Positions 34,305-43,395 of a DNA stretch of 64,000 nt are shown one piece after another (the first letter of the stretch is position 1; every line of letters begins with the position of its first letter). The notes under the pieces are model-generated. The model saw only the letters and a program-made list of their open reading frames with translations. It was not told the DNA's origin and did no database searches. The DNA is taken from assembly GCA_965209105.1 (NCBI GenBank), contig CBDBQB010000015.1, positions 1-64,000 on the forward strand. Direction: 5' to 3'. The DNA is from JAAELZ01 sp965209105. GTDB lineage: Bacteria; Pseudomonadota; Gammaproteobacteria; Arenicellales; Poriferihabitantaceae. Position numbers and translations under genes: made by a program.

Positions 34305-34976
34305 ATGTCAAAAAAATCTAAAAACAAACTCGATAAATCCTTGGCCAGTCCGCAACAAAAGCCCAGTGAAATAGGCAAAAAAAATAGAAGTAGACGCGAT
34401 GCGATACGCGCGATTGTGATGGGTGGGGGAGCGATTGCTAGCGCCAAAACTTTGCCTACCGAATGGGCCAGGCCTATTGTCAATACGGTGATATTGCCCA
34501 GCCACGCGACGACTTCCGATACGGTTGTGATGTCCAGTGTCTCCGCGGTGACCGGCATAACGGCGAATGATGGGTCTAGCTCAAACAATTTGTTAAACGT
34601 TTTTATGTCTCAAGCAAATGCCTTGTCTCTGCCCGTTGCGACTAAATTGCCAGGTGCTTGTGTCAAGCTTACCGTTGCCGGTAGTGTTGCAACGGCGGAA
34701 CTCACCTTAAACGACAGTTCGGTTGATACTAAAGTGGGCTCGGTGAGCGGAACGGTAGTGACCGTAGATGATCTACAAGCTGTTTATAGTCTGACTGCAA
34801 TCCTGGATTCAGCGGCGACTCCTACGAGCGCGATTGGGGAAATAATGGGAGCTGGAGAAAAGGGTAACTTTAAGGTATCGGTAAGCGGTGGTTCTTGCAC
34901 GCCCGTTACGCCGGAGACAACCACCACCACGTCTGCAGCACCAACGACGCCAGCGCCAACCACTACGCCAGACTGA
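34305..34976 (+). CDS. predicted Tat-exported protein with Thr/Pro-rich tail, function unknown
   Basis: Protein of 223 residues, unrecognised. A Lys-rich N-region is followed by a twin-arginine-like motif (SRRDAIRAI, Arg30-Arg31) and a short Gly/Ala-rich hydrophobic stretch (VMGGGAIASA). A W-x-x-P-x-V-x-x-V-x-L-P-x-H-A segment follows (Trp54 to Ala68), ending in HATTS. That segment looks like a conserved cleavage or recognition element. A beta-rich domain of about 130 residues with two Cys follows (GACVKLTV and GGSCTPV, possibly one disulfide). A Thr/Pro/Ala-rich tail ends the protein. It is A-rich upstream, and standing alone gives no context. Confidence 0.55.
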   Translation: MSKKSKNKLDKSLASPQQKPSEIGKKNRSRRDAIRAIVMGGGAIASAKTLPTEWARPIVNTVILPSHATTSDTVVMSSVSAVTGITANDGSSSNNLLNVFMSQANALSLPVATKLPGACVKLTVAGSVATAELTLNDSSVDTKVGSVSGTVVTVDDLQAVYSLTAILDSAATPTSAIGEIMGAGEKGNFKVSVSGGSCTPVTPETTTTTSAAPTTPAPTTTPD

Positions 34977-35166
34977 ACTATTTCGGATGGACCAGGGTAT
35001 TATTGGAATGGCTCATCCTGCGTATTCGAACCTAGCTAAACGGCGCCCCACTAAGCAATTCTCCACTAAATTTGACGATGCGCTCAGGGTACAAGCGCTT
35101 CACTTGAAAGGGAGTTGGGTGAGTTTAATGAAGGACTTAGCTTAGGCCACGACATATCAGTAAACA

Positions 35167-35697
35167 GTGAATCACATTAATTGGCTAGGGCTAGAAGAGG
35201 CTCAGGCGTTTCTATCAGATCGACGCTTTAGAATTATCTCCGATGTGGGCTCTTTGACTGCGCGGGTGCGAAACACCTGCGCAGGCGCGTTTGCGGTTCA
35301 ATTGATTAATCAGTCAGTAGTGACGCCGCACCCTTCAGAGGCGGAACTGCTGGGTTTGTCGGGCTCAACTTCGGCGATCGCGCGGCAAGTATTTTTATGT
35401 TGTGATGATCAGCCCAAAATTTTCGCGCGAACCATTATTGGCTTATTGGCTAAGAACAAGTTATTAACCGATCGGGTCTCTGAGCTGGGCGAGCAATCTT
35501 TGGGCAGCCTCTTGTTTCGTGATCCCTTGGCAAAAAAGCACCTAATCCATTTCGCGCGCATTGCGCGGACAGATGTGTTCTTCGATGGTATGCATAGTTT
35601 TGAAGGGTCTTCAAGTGATCCAATTTGGGTGCGCCGAACATTGTATGAATATGAGGGCTGTGAACTTATTGTGTATGAGGCTTTTTTGACGCTTTAA
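35167..35697 (+). CDS. ubiC: chorismate--pyruvate lyase
   Basis: UbiC splits chorismate to 4-hydroxybenzoate and pyruvate, the first step of ubiquinone synthesis in many gammaproteobacteria. It has 176 residues from GTG 35167. It shows the SLTARVRNTCAGAFAVQLINQ block, the FARTIIG motif with the active-site Arg, LGSLLFRDPLAKK and the C-terminal VRRTLYEYEGCELIVYEAFL with the active-site Glu. No ubiA is adjacent, so the locus stands alone. GTG start is supported by homology beginning shortly after; the ribosome site is weak. Confidence 0.88.
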   Translation: MNHINWLGLEEAQAFLSDRRFRIISDVGSLTARVRNTCAGAFAVQLINQSVVTPHPSEAELLGLSGSTSAIARQVFLCCDDQPKIFARTIIGLLAKNKLLTDRVSELGEQSLGSLLFRDPLAKKHLIHFARIARTDVFFDGMHSFEGSSSDPIWVRRTLYEYEGCELIVYEAFLTL

Positions 35698-35860
35698 GGT
35701 GGTATTGAGCCGCTACTAACTCAGGATGCACCCGCCCGATTAAGAACGCTGCCAACGGCGAGCAAATTGAGCCTCGTGCGTGGAGTTCATCGCTGTTACA
35801 CCCACCACAAAAGTGAATCAAAAAGTTTCACTTGAGCCTTGATTTTTATTCAGATTCAGA

Positions 35861-35890
35861 TTGCAACAAGGGGCGACTTTGCACTAGAAT
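35861..35890 (+). promoter_or_regulatory. sigma-70 promoter of the initiator tRNA gene
   Basis: TTGCAA (35861-35866) and TAGAAT (35885-35890) are spaced by 18 bases. A GC-rich discriminator (ACGCCGCC) follows directly, as is common for stringently controlled tRNA promoters. The tRNA begins 12 bases after the -10 box. Confidence 0.7.
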
Positions 35891-35902
35891 ACGCCGCCTT
35901 GA

Positions 35903-35979
35903 TGCGGGGTGGAGCAGTTTGGCAGCTCGTCGGGCTCATAACCCGAAGGTCACAGGTTCAAATCCTGTCCCCGCTACCA
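35903..35979 (+). tRNA. metY: tRNA-Met (initiator, anticodon CAT)
   Basis: 77-base cloverleaf. It keeps the initiator hallmarks: three consecutive G-C pairs in the anticodon stem (GGG/CCC) around a CTCATAA loop with CAT at 35937-35939, and no Watson-Crick pair at position 1-72 (here T and T). CCA is encoded (35977-35979). It sits immediately upstream of rimP-nusA-infB, as metY does in E. coli. Confidence 0.97.
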
Positions 35980-36029
35980 TTTAAAGCGATGAATACTGGA
36001 AATTGTGTTCACCGCAACGCGGCGGATTA

Positions 36030-36053
36030 ATGGGCTATAGGCCCATTTTTTTT
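36030..36053 (+). terminator. terminator/attenuator after tRNA-fMet
   Basis: Perfect six-base stem ATGGGC/GCCCAT with a TATAG loop, followed by eight T residues, ending 22 bases before the rimP start. Partial read-through would supply the rimP-nusA-infB genes, as described for the E. coli metY operon. Confidence 0.9.
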
Positions 36054-36075
36054 GCTTTGAATTTTGGGTCGATTG

Positions 36076-36543
36076 ATGCAGGCAGAAATAACAAGTTTGC
36101 GAGAGATATTGGAGCCTTCGGTGGAAGCGCTCGGCTATGAATTGCTGTTGTTAGAGCAAACGCATAACGAAAAAGAAGCAGTTTTACGGCTATATATAGA
36201 TGCGCCGGGTGGTATCTTATTGGAAGATTGCGAACAGGTCAGTCGGCAAGTGAGCCTGATACTCGATTTGGAAGATCCAATACGCAGTGCGTATGCTTTG
36301 GAGGTCTCTTCGCCGGGTGCGGATCGACCCTTAGTGAAAGCACAACATTTTAATGCAGTGCTAAAGCAAGAAGTTAGAGTTGTAACGCACGATTATATTT
36401 TGGGTCGGCGGCGCTTTAAAGGCCCGTTGCTCGAAGTAGCAGAAGAACAAATAGTGGTCGAGGTGGATGGTGAAGAATATGACATCCCACTCGCCAACAT
36501 AGAGTCGGCGCGTTTGGTGCCGAATTTTGATGATAAATTTTAG
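36076..36543 (+). CDS. rimP: ribosome maturation factor RimP
   Basis: RimP helps 30S subunit maturation. From ATG 36076 it has 155 residues (E. coli 150). The N-terminal alpha/beta domain contains LRLYIDAPGGILLEDCEQVSRQVSLILDLED, and the C-terminal SH3-like domain follows with YALEVSSPGADRPL, a family hallmark. An in-frame TTG at 36064 would add four residues and lies closer to the terminator; ATG is preferred. First protein gene of the nusA-infB operon. Confidence 0.96.
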   Translation: MQAEITSLREILEPSVEALGYELLLLEQTHNEKEAVLRLYIDAPGGILLEDCEQVSRQVSLILDLEDPIRSAYALEVSSPGADRPLVKAQHFNAVLKQEVRVVTHDYILGRRRFKGPLLEVAEEQIVVEVDGEEYDIPLANIESARLVPNFDDKF

Positions 36544-36592
36544 GGGATGGTATGCATTCCTTGGGTAAAATAACTTTTGTTAGGACTGAATA

Positions 36593-38074
36593 ATGGCGAT
36601 TAGCAATAGAGAAATTCTGCTTATGGCAGAAGTCGTCTCACGCGAGAAAGATTTGGATCGTGAGATTATCTTCAATGCGATTGAAGCTGCCTTATCGACT
36701 GCCACGCGTAAGTTTCATCATGATGAAATTAATGCGAGTGTCATTATTGATCGGGAAACGGGCGACTATGAAACTTTTCGGATATGGGAAGTGGTGGAAG
36801 ACGACTTTGAAGAGTTTGATGAAGCTTTGCATATCAAGTTAAGCGATGCAAAGAAAACTGAGGAAACACTCGAACTCGGTGATTTTATTCAAGAACCAAT
36901 TGAGCAGGCAGAGTTTGGGCGCATTCAAGCGCAAGCTGCTAAGCAAGTGATCATGCAAAAAGTGCGTGAAGCCAGTCGTGAGCAAGTCATTGAACGATTT
37001 AAAGATCGAGAGGGTGAAATGGTCTCTGGTACGGTCAAGCGCATGGAGCGCGGCGACGTAATCATTGATTTAGGAGACGCCGAGGCGGTGTTACAGCGCC
37101 GCAGCCAAATTCCAACCGATGGCCTGCGTACGGGAGATCGTGTTCGTGCTTTATTGCAAGAAGTGCGTGCGACCAATCGTGGTCCGCAACTGTTCTTAGA
37201 TCGTGTCTCACCTCAATTTTTAATTGAGTTGTTTAAGATTGAAGTGCCTGAAGTCGGTGAGGGTATTATCCAAATTCATGGCGCCGCGCGTGATCCAGGT
37301 ATTCGTGCCAAAATTTCAGTTCAGGCCAAAGATAAGCGGATTGATCCAGTGGGTGCTTGTGTGGGTATTCGTGGCTCGCGTGTTCAAAGTGTCTCAAACG
37401 AGATTGCGGGTGAACGTGTCGATATTATCGTGTGGTCTGATCAAATTGCCGATTTCGCACTCAAGGCTTTGGCGCCTGCGGAAATAGAATCACTATTGAT
37501 CGATGAAGACAAGAAATCCATTGATGTCGTTGTTAGCGAAGAGAACCAATCTCGCGCCATTGGCCGGGGTGGACAGAATGTGCGTCTTGCTTCTGAGCTA
37601 GTAGGGTGGGAGTTGAATATCTTAACGGATGAAGAGGCAGAGCAAAAACAAGCCGAAGAAATCAGTCAGATCGTCGTTCAATTTCAAGAATCACTGGGCA
37701 TCGACGAAGATGTCGCGACAGTATTGGCGAATGAAGGTTTTAGCGCGGTCGATGAAGTGGCTTATATCGATAAGCAAGAGTTAGTCGCGATTGAAGAATT
37801 TTCAGAAGAGATGGTTGACGAGTTACAGCGTCGGGCACAAGATATCATGCTAACCAAGGCGATTGCTGAGCAAGCTGCGCTAGTGCCCGAAGACGACTTG
37901 CTTAATATGGACGGGATGGATGAAGCCACTGCAAAGGCATTGGCCAGCAAGGGTGTTCGGACGATGGAAGATTTGGCTGAGTGCGCCACTGATGAAATCA
38001 TGGAAATGATTGAAATCGAAGAAAGTCGAGCTCAATCACTTATTATGACGGCGCGCGCGCCGTGGTTCGAGTAA
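36593..38074 (+). CDS. nusA: transcription termination/antitermination protein NusA
   Basis: NusA binds RNA polymerase and modulates pausing, termination and antitermination. It has 493 residues (E. coli 495) and the full domain order: N-terminal polymerase-binding domain (1-125), S1 (about 132-200, GEMVSGTVKRMERGDVIIDLG), KH1 and KH2 (about 200-345, with GVRGSRVQSVSNEIAGERVDII and GRGGQNVRLAS). Two C-terminal acidic repeat domains follow (about 360-490, VATVLANEGF and ATAKALASKGVRTMEDLAE). It lies between rimP and infB, as usual. Confidence 0.98.
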   Translation: MAISNREILLMAEVVSREKDLDREIIFNAIEAALSTATRKFHHDEINASVIIDRETGDYETFRIWEVVEDDFEEFDEALHIKLSDAKKTEETLELGDFIQEPIEQAEFGRIQAQAAKQVIMQKVREASREQVIERFKDREGEMVSGTVKRMERGDVIIDLGDAEAVLQRRSQIPTDGLRTGDRVRALLQEVRATNRGPQLFLDRVSPQFLIELFKIEVPEVGEGIIQIHGAARDPGIRAKISVQAKDKRIDPVGACVGIRGSRVQSVSNEIAGERVDIIVWSDQIADFALKALAPAEIESLLIDEDKKSIDVVVSEENQSRAIGRGGQNVRLASELVGWELNILTDEEAEQKQAEEISQIVVQFQESLGIDEDVATVLANEGFSAVDEVAYIDKQELVAIEEFSEEMVDELQRRAQDIMLTKAIAEQAALVPEDDLLNMDGMDEATAKALASKGVRTMEDLAECATDEIMEMIEIEESRAQSLIMTARAPWFE

Positions 38075-38122
38075 TTCGCTACAATTAGCCGAAACTAAGG
38101 TAAAACACTAAGGTAATACGTT

Positions 38123-40645
38123 ATGTCAGATGTCAAGATCAAAGAGTTTGCAACGCAAATCGGCCTGCCGGTTGAGCGTTTGCTTGATCAGCTAAAGAAC
38201 GCAGGTATTACTGGAAAGAAAGCCTCAGATAGTCTGGCCGACGATGAGAAGAAAAAATTTCTGATGCATTTACAAAATGCTTCAGCGAATGCCAAGCCAA
38301 AAATGAGTTTAAATAGTCGCAAGAGCAGCGAGGTACGGCAAACCACGCGCACCGGTGCAGCAAAGGCTGTGCAGGTCGAAGTTCGAAAAAAGCGACATGT
38401 ATTATCCCCTGCAGCAGCGCAAGATCAGTCAGCAGAATTAGCACGTCTTGAAGCTGAAAAAAAGCAGCGTGAGCTTGATCGTGCTAAAGCGGATGAAACC
38501 CGCAAAACTCATGCGGATCGCTTGACTGCGGAAAAAGCAGCAGAACAAACAAAACGCAACAAGGAAGAAGAAGATTCTCGTCAACGCGCCTTGGATGAAG
38601 AACAAAAACGCCAAGTTGCGGCGGATACTTTAGAGGCAGAAGACAAGGCGGAAAAGGCGAAAAAGCAAGCCGATAAAAATCAAGGTAAAGAGACAAGTAA
38701 AACTGACGCAGCACCTGCACCGACAGGTAAAAATACAAAGGCCGACGCTAAAAAAGATTTATCTGGCTCAAAACTGCACGTTCGTCGCCAACACAGAGGC
38801 AATGTTAAGCGCCCTAAACCTGTTAGACGGCGGAAAAATTTGCAATCTAGCATGGCCGATCAGCACGTATTTGAAAAACCGACTGAGCCGGTGGTGCATG
38901 ATGTGGATGTGCCCGAAACGATTACAGTGGGCGAGTTGGCGGCGAAGATGTCGGTGAAAGCGGCCGAAGTGATTAAAACGATGATGGCAATGGGTTCGAT
39001 GGCGACCATTAACCAAGTCATCGATCAAGACACCGGAATATTGGTGGTTGAAGAAATGGGTCACAATGCGAGGGCCGCCGACCCCATTTCACCCGAAGCA
39101 GATTTGATCGAAGAAGAAGCTGACGAGCGCGAGCAAGTTTCGCGTGCACCCGTTGTGACGGTCATGGGTCATGTTGATCACGGCAAAACCTCGATCCTCG
39201 ACTATATTCGCAAAGCCAAAGTCGCCTCGGGCGAAGCAGGCGGCATTACTCAGCATATTGGCGCCTACCGTGTTTCGACCGAAAATGGCGATATTTGCTT
39301 CCTCGATACGCCTGGCCACGAAGCGTTTTCAGCCATGCGCGCGCGCGGTGCGAAAGTCACCGACATCGTTATTTTGGTGGTGGCTGGCGATGACGGCGTG
39401 AAGCCGCAAACCATCGAAGCGATTAATCATGCTAAAACATCTGAAGTGCCGATCATTGTCGCCATCAATAAGATGGACAAAGAAGGTGTGGATGTCGATA
39501 GAGTTAAGCAAGAATTAGCCAATCAAGAAGTTGTGCCCGAAGATTGGGGAGGAGATACCCTGATGGTGGAAGTTTCGGCTCATACTGGACAAGGTATAGA
39601 AGAGTTACTTGAATCAATCGTACTGCAAGCCGAAATATTGAGTTTAACCGCACCAGATTCGGGTGTTGGCTCGGGTGTTGTGATCGAAGCACGGATGGAA
39701 AAAGGGCGAGGTACGGTGGCGACTATTTTAGTCAAAAAAGGCCAACTGAATAAAGGCGATATCGTGTTGGTCGGTCGAGAGTATGGTCGCGTGCGCGCGA
39801 TGCTCAGTGATACTGGTGAAACGGTGATCAGCGCTGGCCCGTCGACACCTGTCGAGATTCAAGGCTTGTCTGGCGTACCTCTCTCCGGTGATGAATTATT
39901 GGTCGTTGAAAGCGAACGCCGAGCGCGTGAAGTTGCCACCAACCGCGAAAGTCATTACAAAGAAATCAAAATGGCCAAGCAGCAAAAGGCCAAACTTGAA
40001 AATATGTTTAACCAAATGGAAGAGGGCGAAGTTAAATCTCTCAATCTCATTATTAAAGCGGATGTTCAGGGCTCGGTTGAGGCACTAAGCGATACGCTAG
40101 AGAAACTCTCAAACGAAGAAGTGCGCGTTAAAGTAGTGCATGCAATGGTCGGCGGGATCAATGAATCTGACGTCAACCTTGCGATGGCCTCTGATGCGAT
40201 TATGGTTGCGTTTAATGTGCGTGCAGACAATGCTTCAAAAAAGCTGATGGCGAGCGAAGGCGTGGATGTACATTATTACAGCATTATTTACGATGTGGTG
40301 GATGATGTAAAAGCTTCGATATCTGGCATGTTGTCACCGATTCTACGCGAAGAATTTGTTGGAACGGTTGAAGTTCGAGAGGTGTTCCATGTTCCAAAAG
40401 TAGGCTCAATATCGGGCTGTTATGTGGTGGATGGCTACGTCAAGCGTAGCTTGCCGGTACGCGTATTGCGCGATAATGTGGTGATCTTTGATGGTCAAAT
40501 TGATTCGCTGCGCCGTTTTAAAGATGACGTCAATGAAGTTAAATCGGGTTATGAATGTGGTATCGGTATTAAGAACTATAACGATGTCAAAGAAGGTGAT
40601 CAGATCGAAGTTTATCAAGTGATCGAAGAGCAGGCCACGCTGTAG
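38123..40645 (+). CDS. infB: translation initiation factor IF-2
   Basis: IF-2 is the GTPase that brings initiator tRNA to the 30S subunit. It has 840 residues. An N-terminal IF2_N domain (about 1-50) is followed by a charged, low-complexity Lys/Glu/Ala-rich linker (about 90-215) and a second IF2_N-like region (about 262-312). The G domain follows with G1 GHVDHGKTS (about 349-357), DTPGHEAF and NKMDK. Domains II-IV, including the fMet-tRNA-binding C2 domain (VGSISGCYVVDGYVKRSLPVRVLR), complete it. It is encoded next to the initiator tRNA, its ligand. Confidence 0.98.
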   Translation: MSDVKIKEFATQIGLPVERLLDQLKNAGITGKKASDSLADDEKKKFLMHLQNASANAKPKMSLNSRKSSEVRQTTRTGAAKAVQVEVRKKRHVLSPAAAQDQSAELARLEAEKKQRELDRAKADETRKTHADRLTAEKAAEQTKRNKEEEDSRQRALDEEQKRQVAADTLEAEDKAEKAKKQADKNQGKETSKTDAAPAPTGKNTKADAKKDLSGSKLHVRRQHRGNVKRPKPVRRRKNLQSSMADQHVFEKPTEPVVHDVDVPETITVGELAAKMSVKAAEVIKTMMAMGSMATINQVIDQDTGILVVEEMGHNARAADPISPEADLIEEEADEREQVSRAPVVTVMGHVDHGKTSILDYIRKAKVASGEAGGITQHIGAYRVSTENGDICFLDTPGHEAFSAMRARGAKVTDIVILVVAGDDGVKPQTIEAINHAKTSEVPIIVAINKMDKEGVDVDRVKQELANQEVVPEDWGGDTLMVEVSAHTGQGIEELLESIVLQAEILSLTAPDSGVGSGVVIEARMEKGRGTVATILVKKGQLNKGDIVLVGREYGRVRAMLSDTGETVISAGPSTPVEIQGLSGVPLSGDELLVVESERRAREVATNRESHYKEIKMAKQQKAKLENMFNQMEEGEVKSLNLIIKADVQGSVEALSDTLEKLSNEEVRVKVVHAMVGGINESDVNLAMASDAIMVAFNVRADNASKKLMASEGVDVHYYSIIYDVVDDVKASISGMLSPILREEFVGTVEVREVFHVPKVGSISGCYVVDGYVKRSLPVRVLRDNVVIFDGQIDSLRRFKDDVNEVKSGYECGIGIKNYNDVKEGDQIEVYQVIEEQATL

Positions 40646-40662
40646 GCTGTGGGCTAAATACC

Positions 40663-41001
40663 ATGTCTAAATCTGATCGAAGTCGCCGCGTTGCTGAGCA
40701 AATCAAGCGACACCTTTCTGTGCTGATTAACAAAGAGGTGTCTGATCCGCGTTTAGGCATGGTCGGTATCAGCGCGGTCACTTTAAGCAAAGACTATAAA
40801 GCGGCGACGGTTTATATCAACGTGTTCAAAGACGAGCAAATCAAAGAAAGTATGGAGGCACTGCAAAGCGCAGCGGGTTTTTTACGCGGCCAATTAAGCC
40901 AAAGTTTGAATCAGCGCGGAACACCAAAGTTAGTTTTTAAACACGACACTTCAATCAAAGAGGGCATTGCGCTCTCTAATCTGATCGATTCCGTTCAGTA
41001 A
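40663..41001 (+). CDS. rbfA: ribosome-binding factor A
   Basis: RbfA is a KH-fold protein needed for late 16S rRNA processing and growth in the cold. It has 112 residues, slightly shorter than E. coli (133) because the variable C-terminal tail is reduced. Family blocks SRRVAEQIKRHLSVLINKEVSDPR, VTLSKDYKAATVYINVF and LRGQLSQSLNQRGTPKLVFKHDTSI are intact. It lies 17 bases after infB and 27 before truB. Confidence 0.96.
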   Translation: MSKSDRSRRVAEQIKRHLSVLINKEVSDPRLGMVGISAVTLSKDYKAATVYINVFKDEQIKESMEALQSAAGFLRGQLSQSLNQRGTPKLVFKHDTSIKEGIALSNLIDSVQ

Positions 41002-41028
41002 CACAAACAAGCAAGGGTTAAATATCGT

Positions 41029-41943
41029 ATGGGTCGGCGCAGCAAGCGTAAAGGCGAACCAATAGATGGCGTACTTTTATTAGACAAGCCTGCCGGAATG
41101 ACCTCCAACAAGGCGCTACAGAAATGCCGATATTTGTTGAACGCGCAAAAGGGCGGACATACTGGCGCACTCGACCCACTTGCGACGGGCTTGCTACCCT
41201 TATGTTTCGGGCAGGCAACCAAGATATCTAGCTTCGTATTGGGCAGGGATAAAACCTATCAAGTCAGCGCGATATTGGGTCAGACCACCGATACGGGCGA
41301 CGCAGATGGTAAAGTGCTCGAAACGCAAATTGTCGAGGCGTCCCAAGAAGATGTTGTTAAAGCGATGAAACAATTTATCGGGGAATATGAGCAAATCCCG
41401 CCGATGTATTCCGCGCTTAAGGTCAACGGTCAACCCCTATACAAGCTCGCGCGACAGGGCATTGAAATCGAGCGAGAAGCACGTCGTGTCAGCGCATACG
41501 ACATACGTTTTGTGAGTCTTGACCATAAAATATTGACGTTTGAAGTCGACTGCTCCAGCGGCTTTTATGTGCGTTCCTTGGTTGAAGATATCGGTAAAGT
41601 TTTAGGCTGTGGTGCACATGTCAAAACCTTGCGACGCACAAAAATCGGAGATATTGGGCTTGAGGATACGTGCACGATAGCTGAGTTTGAAGGCATCAAG
41701 TCCAATGATGTACGCGTCGCTAAATTAATCGCGGCAGACCGGCTCATTCAGGAATTTACAAAGGTCAGTCTTAACGCCGAGCAAAGTGCAGATTTACACC
41801 ATGGAAGGTTGATTGAGTTGGATGCGAAGTTAGAATCTAAAAATGACGAATGGATAAGAATTTACGGGCCCGATGCGATGTTTTTAGGGCTGGGGAAAAT
41901 TGATGAAGAAGGTCGCTTAGCACCTAAGCGCTTGTTTGTTTGA
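41029..41943 (+). CDS. truB: tRNA pseudouridine(55) synthase TruB
   Basis: TruB makes pseudouridine 55 in the T-loop of tRNAs. It has 304 residues. The catalytic Asp is Asp49 in the GGHTGALDPLATGLL motif, and the family start GVLLLDKPAGMTSN precedes it. SGFYVRSLVEDIGKVLGCGAHVKTLRRTKIG is a second diagnostic block. A C-terminal PUA-like domain follows. rpsO and pnp, which normally follow truB, are not found here; a TauD gene faces it on the other strand instead. Confidence 0.97.
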   Translation: MGRRSKRKGEPIDGVLLLDKPAGMTSNKALQKCRYLLNAQKGGHTGALDPLATGLLPLCFGQATKISSFVLGRDKTYQVSAILGQTTDTGDADGKVLETQIVEASQEDVVKAMKQFIGEYEQIPPMYSALKVNGQPLYKLARQGIEIEREARRVSAYDIRFVSLDHKILTFEVDCSSGFYVRSLVEDIGKVLGCGAHVKTLRRTKIGDIGLEDTCTIAEFEGIKSNDVRVAKLIAADRLIQEFTKVSLNAEQSADLHHGRLIELDAKLESKNDEWIRIYGPDAMFLGLGKIDEEGRLAPKRLFV

Positions 41944-42112
41944 CTACTTTGGCGTACATCAAATGAAATTCAGTGAGGCGCGCAGATGAAGTATAAATTC
42001 TTGTCGCGCTAGATTTAGTTTTGGCTTTAATTTGATTCCTTGAATTCTTGTGCAAAGTTTGCTGCTATAAAGAAGGCAAGTTGGACTGCCGTTGGTATGA
42101 CTGATACGCCAC

Positions 42113-43159
42113 TCAATCCAATGGAACCTGGAGGCGCGTGTTTTCGGCAAATATGCCTCCGCGATTACCAATTTCTACTGTCCCAAATCGTTCGCTAAAT
42201 ACTGGCGGTAAGGGTCTGTCATTGGGAGCACTTAACCATAAGCGCAATAGATGACGACGCTTGTTTGGTTCTGGCCAATCGATAAATGAACCCCTGTCAT
42301 GTAGCATACTGTGGTTATAAACAAATTGTATATCTCCGGGTTGCAACTGCATTGAAATATTCAAGGTTTTGTCATTCGCCAAATAATCAAAAAGATCGAG
42401 CGCTTCGATATGACGCGAACTTAAAATAGGCACACCTTGAAATCTTTGCGCCGAATCGATGTATTGGCGTTGATAAATAACAGTCAATTTCCCTTCGTAC
42501 CAATTAAAAACGGGGATAGAAAAATAGGGTTTTTCCCCAGCCCTTATTTCACCCCTTTTGTCCGTCCCGATAGGCTGAAACAGCAATTCTATTAGATCAG
42601 GCCTTAGCCTCAACATTTCGTTGTAAATAGTCTCAGCGCTCACTAATAAAGACTCGCCGCCTGATTGGGCTGTCTGTAAGCAATACAATGCCACGATATC
42701 AGCGCTATCAGTATGGAATGTTTGCCTTTCATTTGTTTGGTATATTCGAGTATTGGTGTCATTCACGTCAGCCCCTACATTTCTGACATGGCCTAATAGA
42801 TGCCCCGCTGCATTTTGTGATCGAGGCGAGCCCAAATGAGAGCCTAAGCCCATGAACAATACTGCAATTTCTTTTCTTGAGAGCTGCGAATGATCCAATC
42901 CGCGAATCAATTTGAAGCCAATTCCATTGGTCAAATCATTTTTAATTTCCGCTAACCTTGTCGCGAGTCTTGGTAGTTGAAAGCTTAATTTGGATATTCT
43001 CTCTAGTGGCTCGCTTGATTGTAAAAATTGTTGTGCGGCGCTTCTAAGTTCACGAATGTCAGCTATGGTAAGTTCCCATGTCCATAATTCAGCTTTTGAT
43101 TCGATTTGAGGACCTTTCCACGCTGCCGCGGTATCGAGTATGGGAGGCAAGTCAGGCAT
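42113..43159 (-). CDS. TauD/TfdA family 2-oxoglutarate-dependent dioxygenase (first)
   Basis: Fe(II)/2-oxoglutarate oxygenase, 348 residues. The facial triad is visible: His149 and Asp151 (FHTDSAD) and the distal His287 (YNHSMLHDRGSF), with a nearby RHLLRLWLSAP that should bind 2-oxoglutarate. An N-terminal domain of about 75 residues precedes the catalytic fold. The family oxidises many small substrates, including taurine, 2,4-D and sulfonates; the exact substrate is not predicted here. It is divergent from the sterol-desaturase-like gene and only 236 bases away. Confidence 0.88.
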   Translation of the reverse strand: MPDLPPILDTAAAWKGPQIESKAELWTWELTIADIRELRSAAQQFLQSSEPLERISKLSFQLPRLATRLAEIKNDLTNGIGFKLIRGLDHSQLSRKEIAVLFMGLGSHLGSPRSQNAAGHLLGHVRNVGADVNDTNTRIYQTNERQTFHTDSADIVALYCLQTAQSGGESLLVSAETIYNEMLRLRPDLIELLFQPIGTDKRGEIRAGEKPYFSIPVFNWYEGKLTVIYQRQYIDSAQRFQGVPILSSRHIEALDLFDYLANDKTLNISMQLQPGDIQFVYNHSMLHDRGSFIDWPEPNKRRHLLRLWLSAPNDRPLPPVFSERFGTVEIGNRGGIFAENTRLQVPLD

Positions 43160-43359
43160 ATACTTTAAATTTTAGAATTGCAGAGCGTTAAGATAATGCC
43201 TGAGTTTTCTAGACACTGATAGCCTATCAATGCAGCGCCTCTAGAATGTAATGACTTTGCATCCGGCTTAGTATAACTATTTGCTTGAGAATTCCAATTA
43301 AACTGAGCGGCATGAGGCTTTACCCTTGCATTGAGTTAATTTTTTTTAGTTTAGTTTTC

Positions 43360-43387
43360 TTGCGTTCAGCTGTGCTGTCTGTATGAT
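43360..43387 (+). promoter_or_regulatory. candidate promoter of the sterol-desaturase-like gene
   Basis: TTGCGT and TATGAT are spaced by 16 bases. The ATG of the gene lies only 9 bases past the -10 box, so transcripts would be leaderless or nearly so. Given the weak ribosome site, this is tentative. Confidence 0.35.
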
Positions 43388-43395
43388 CTTAGGCT

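Noticed and set aside
34888..35145. Possible small gene after the Tat-like protein
   Set aside because: Overlaps the Thr-rich coding end in another frame and shows no family resemblance or ribosome site.
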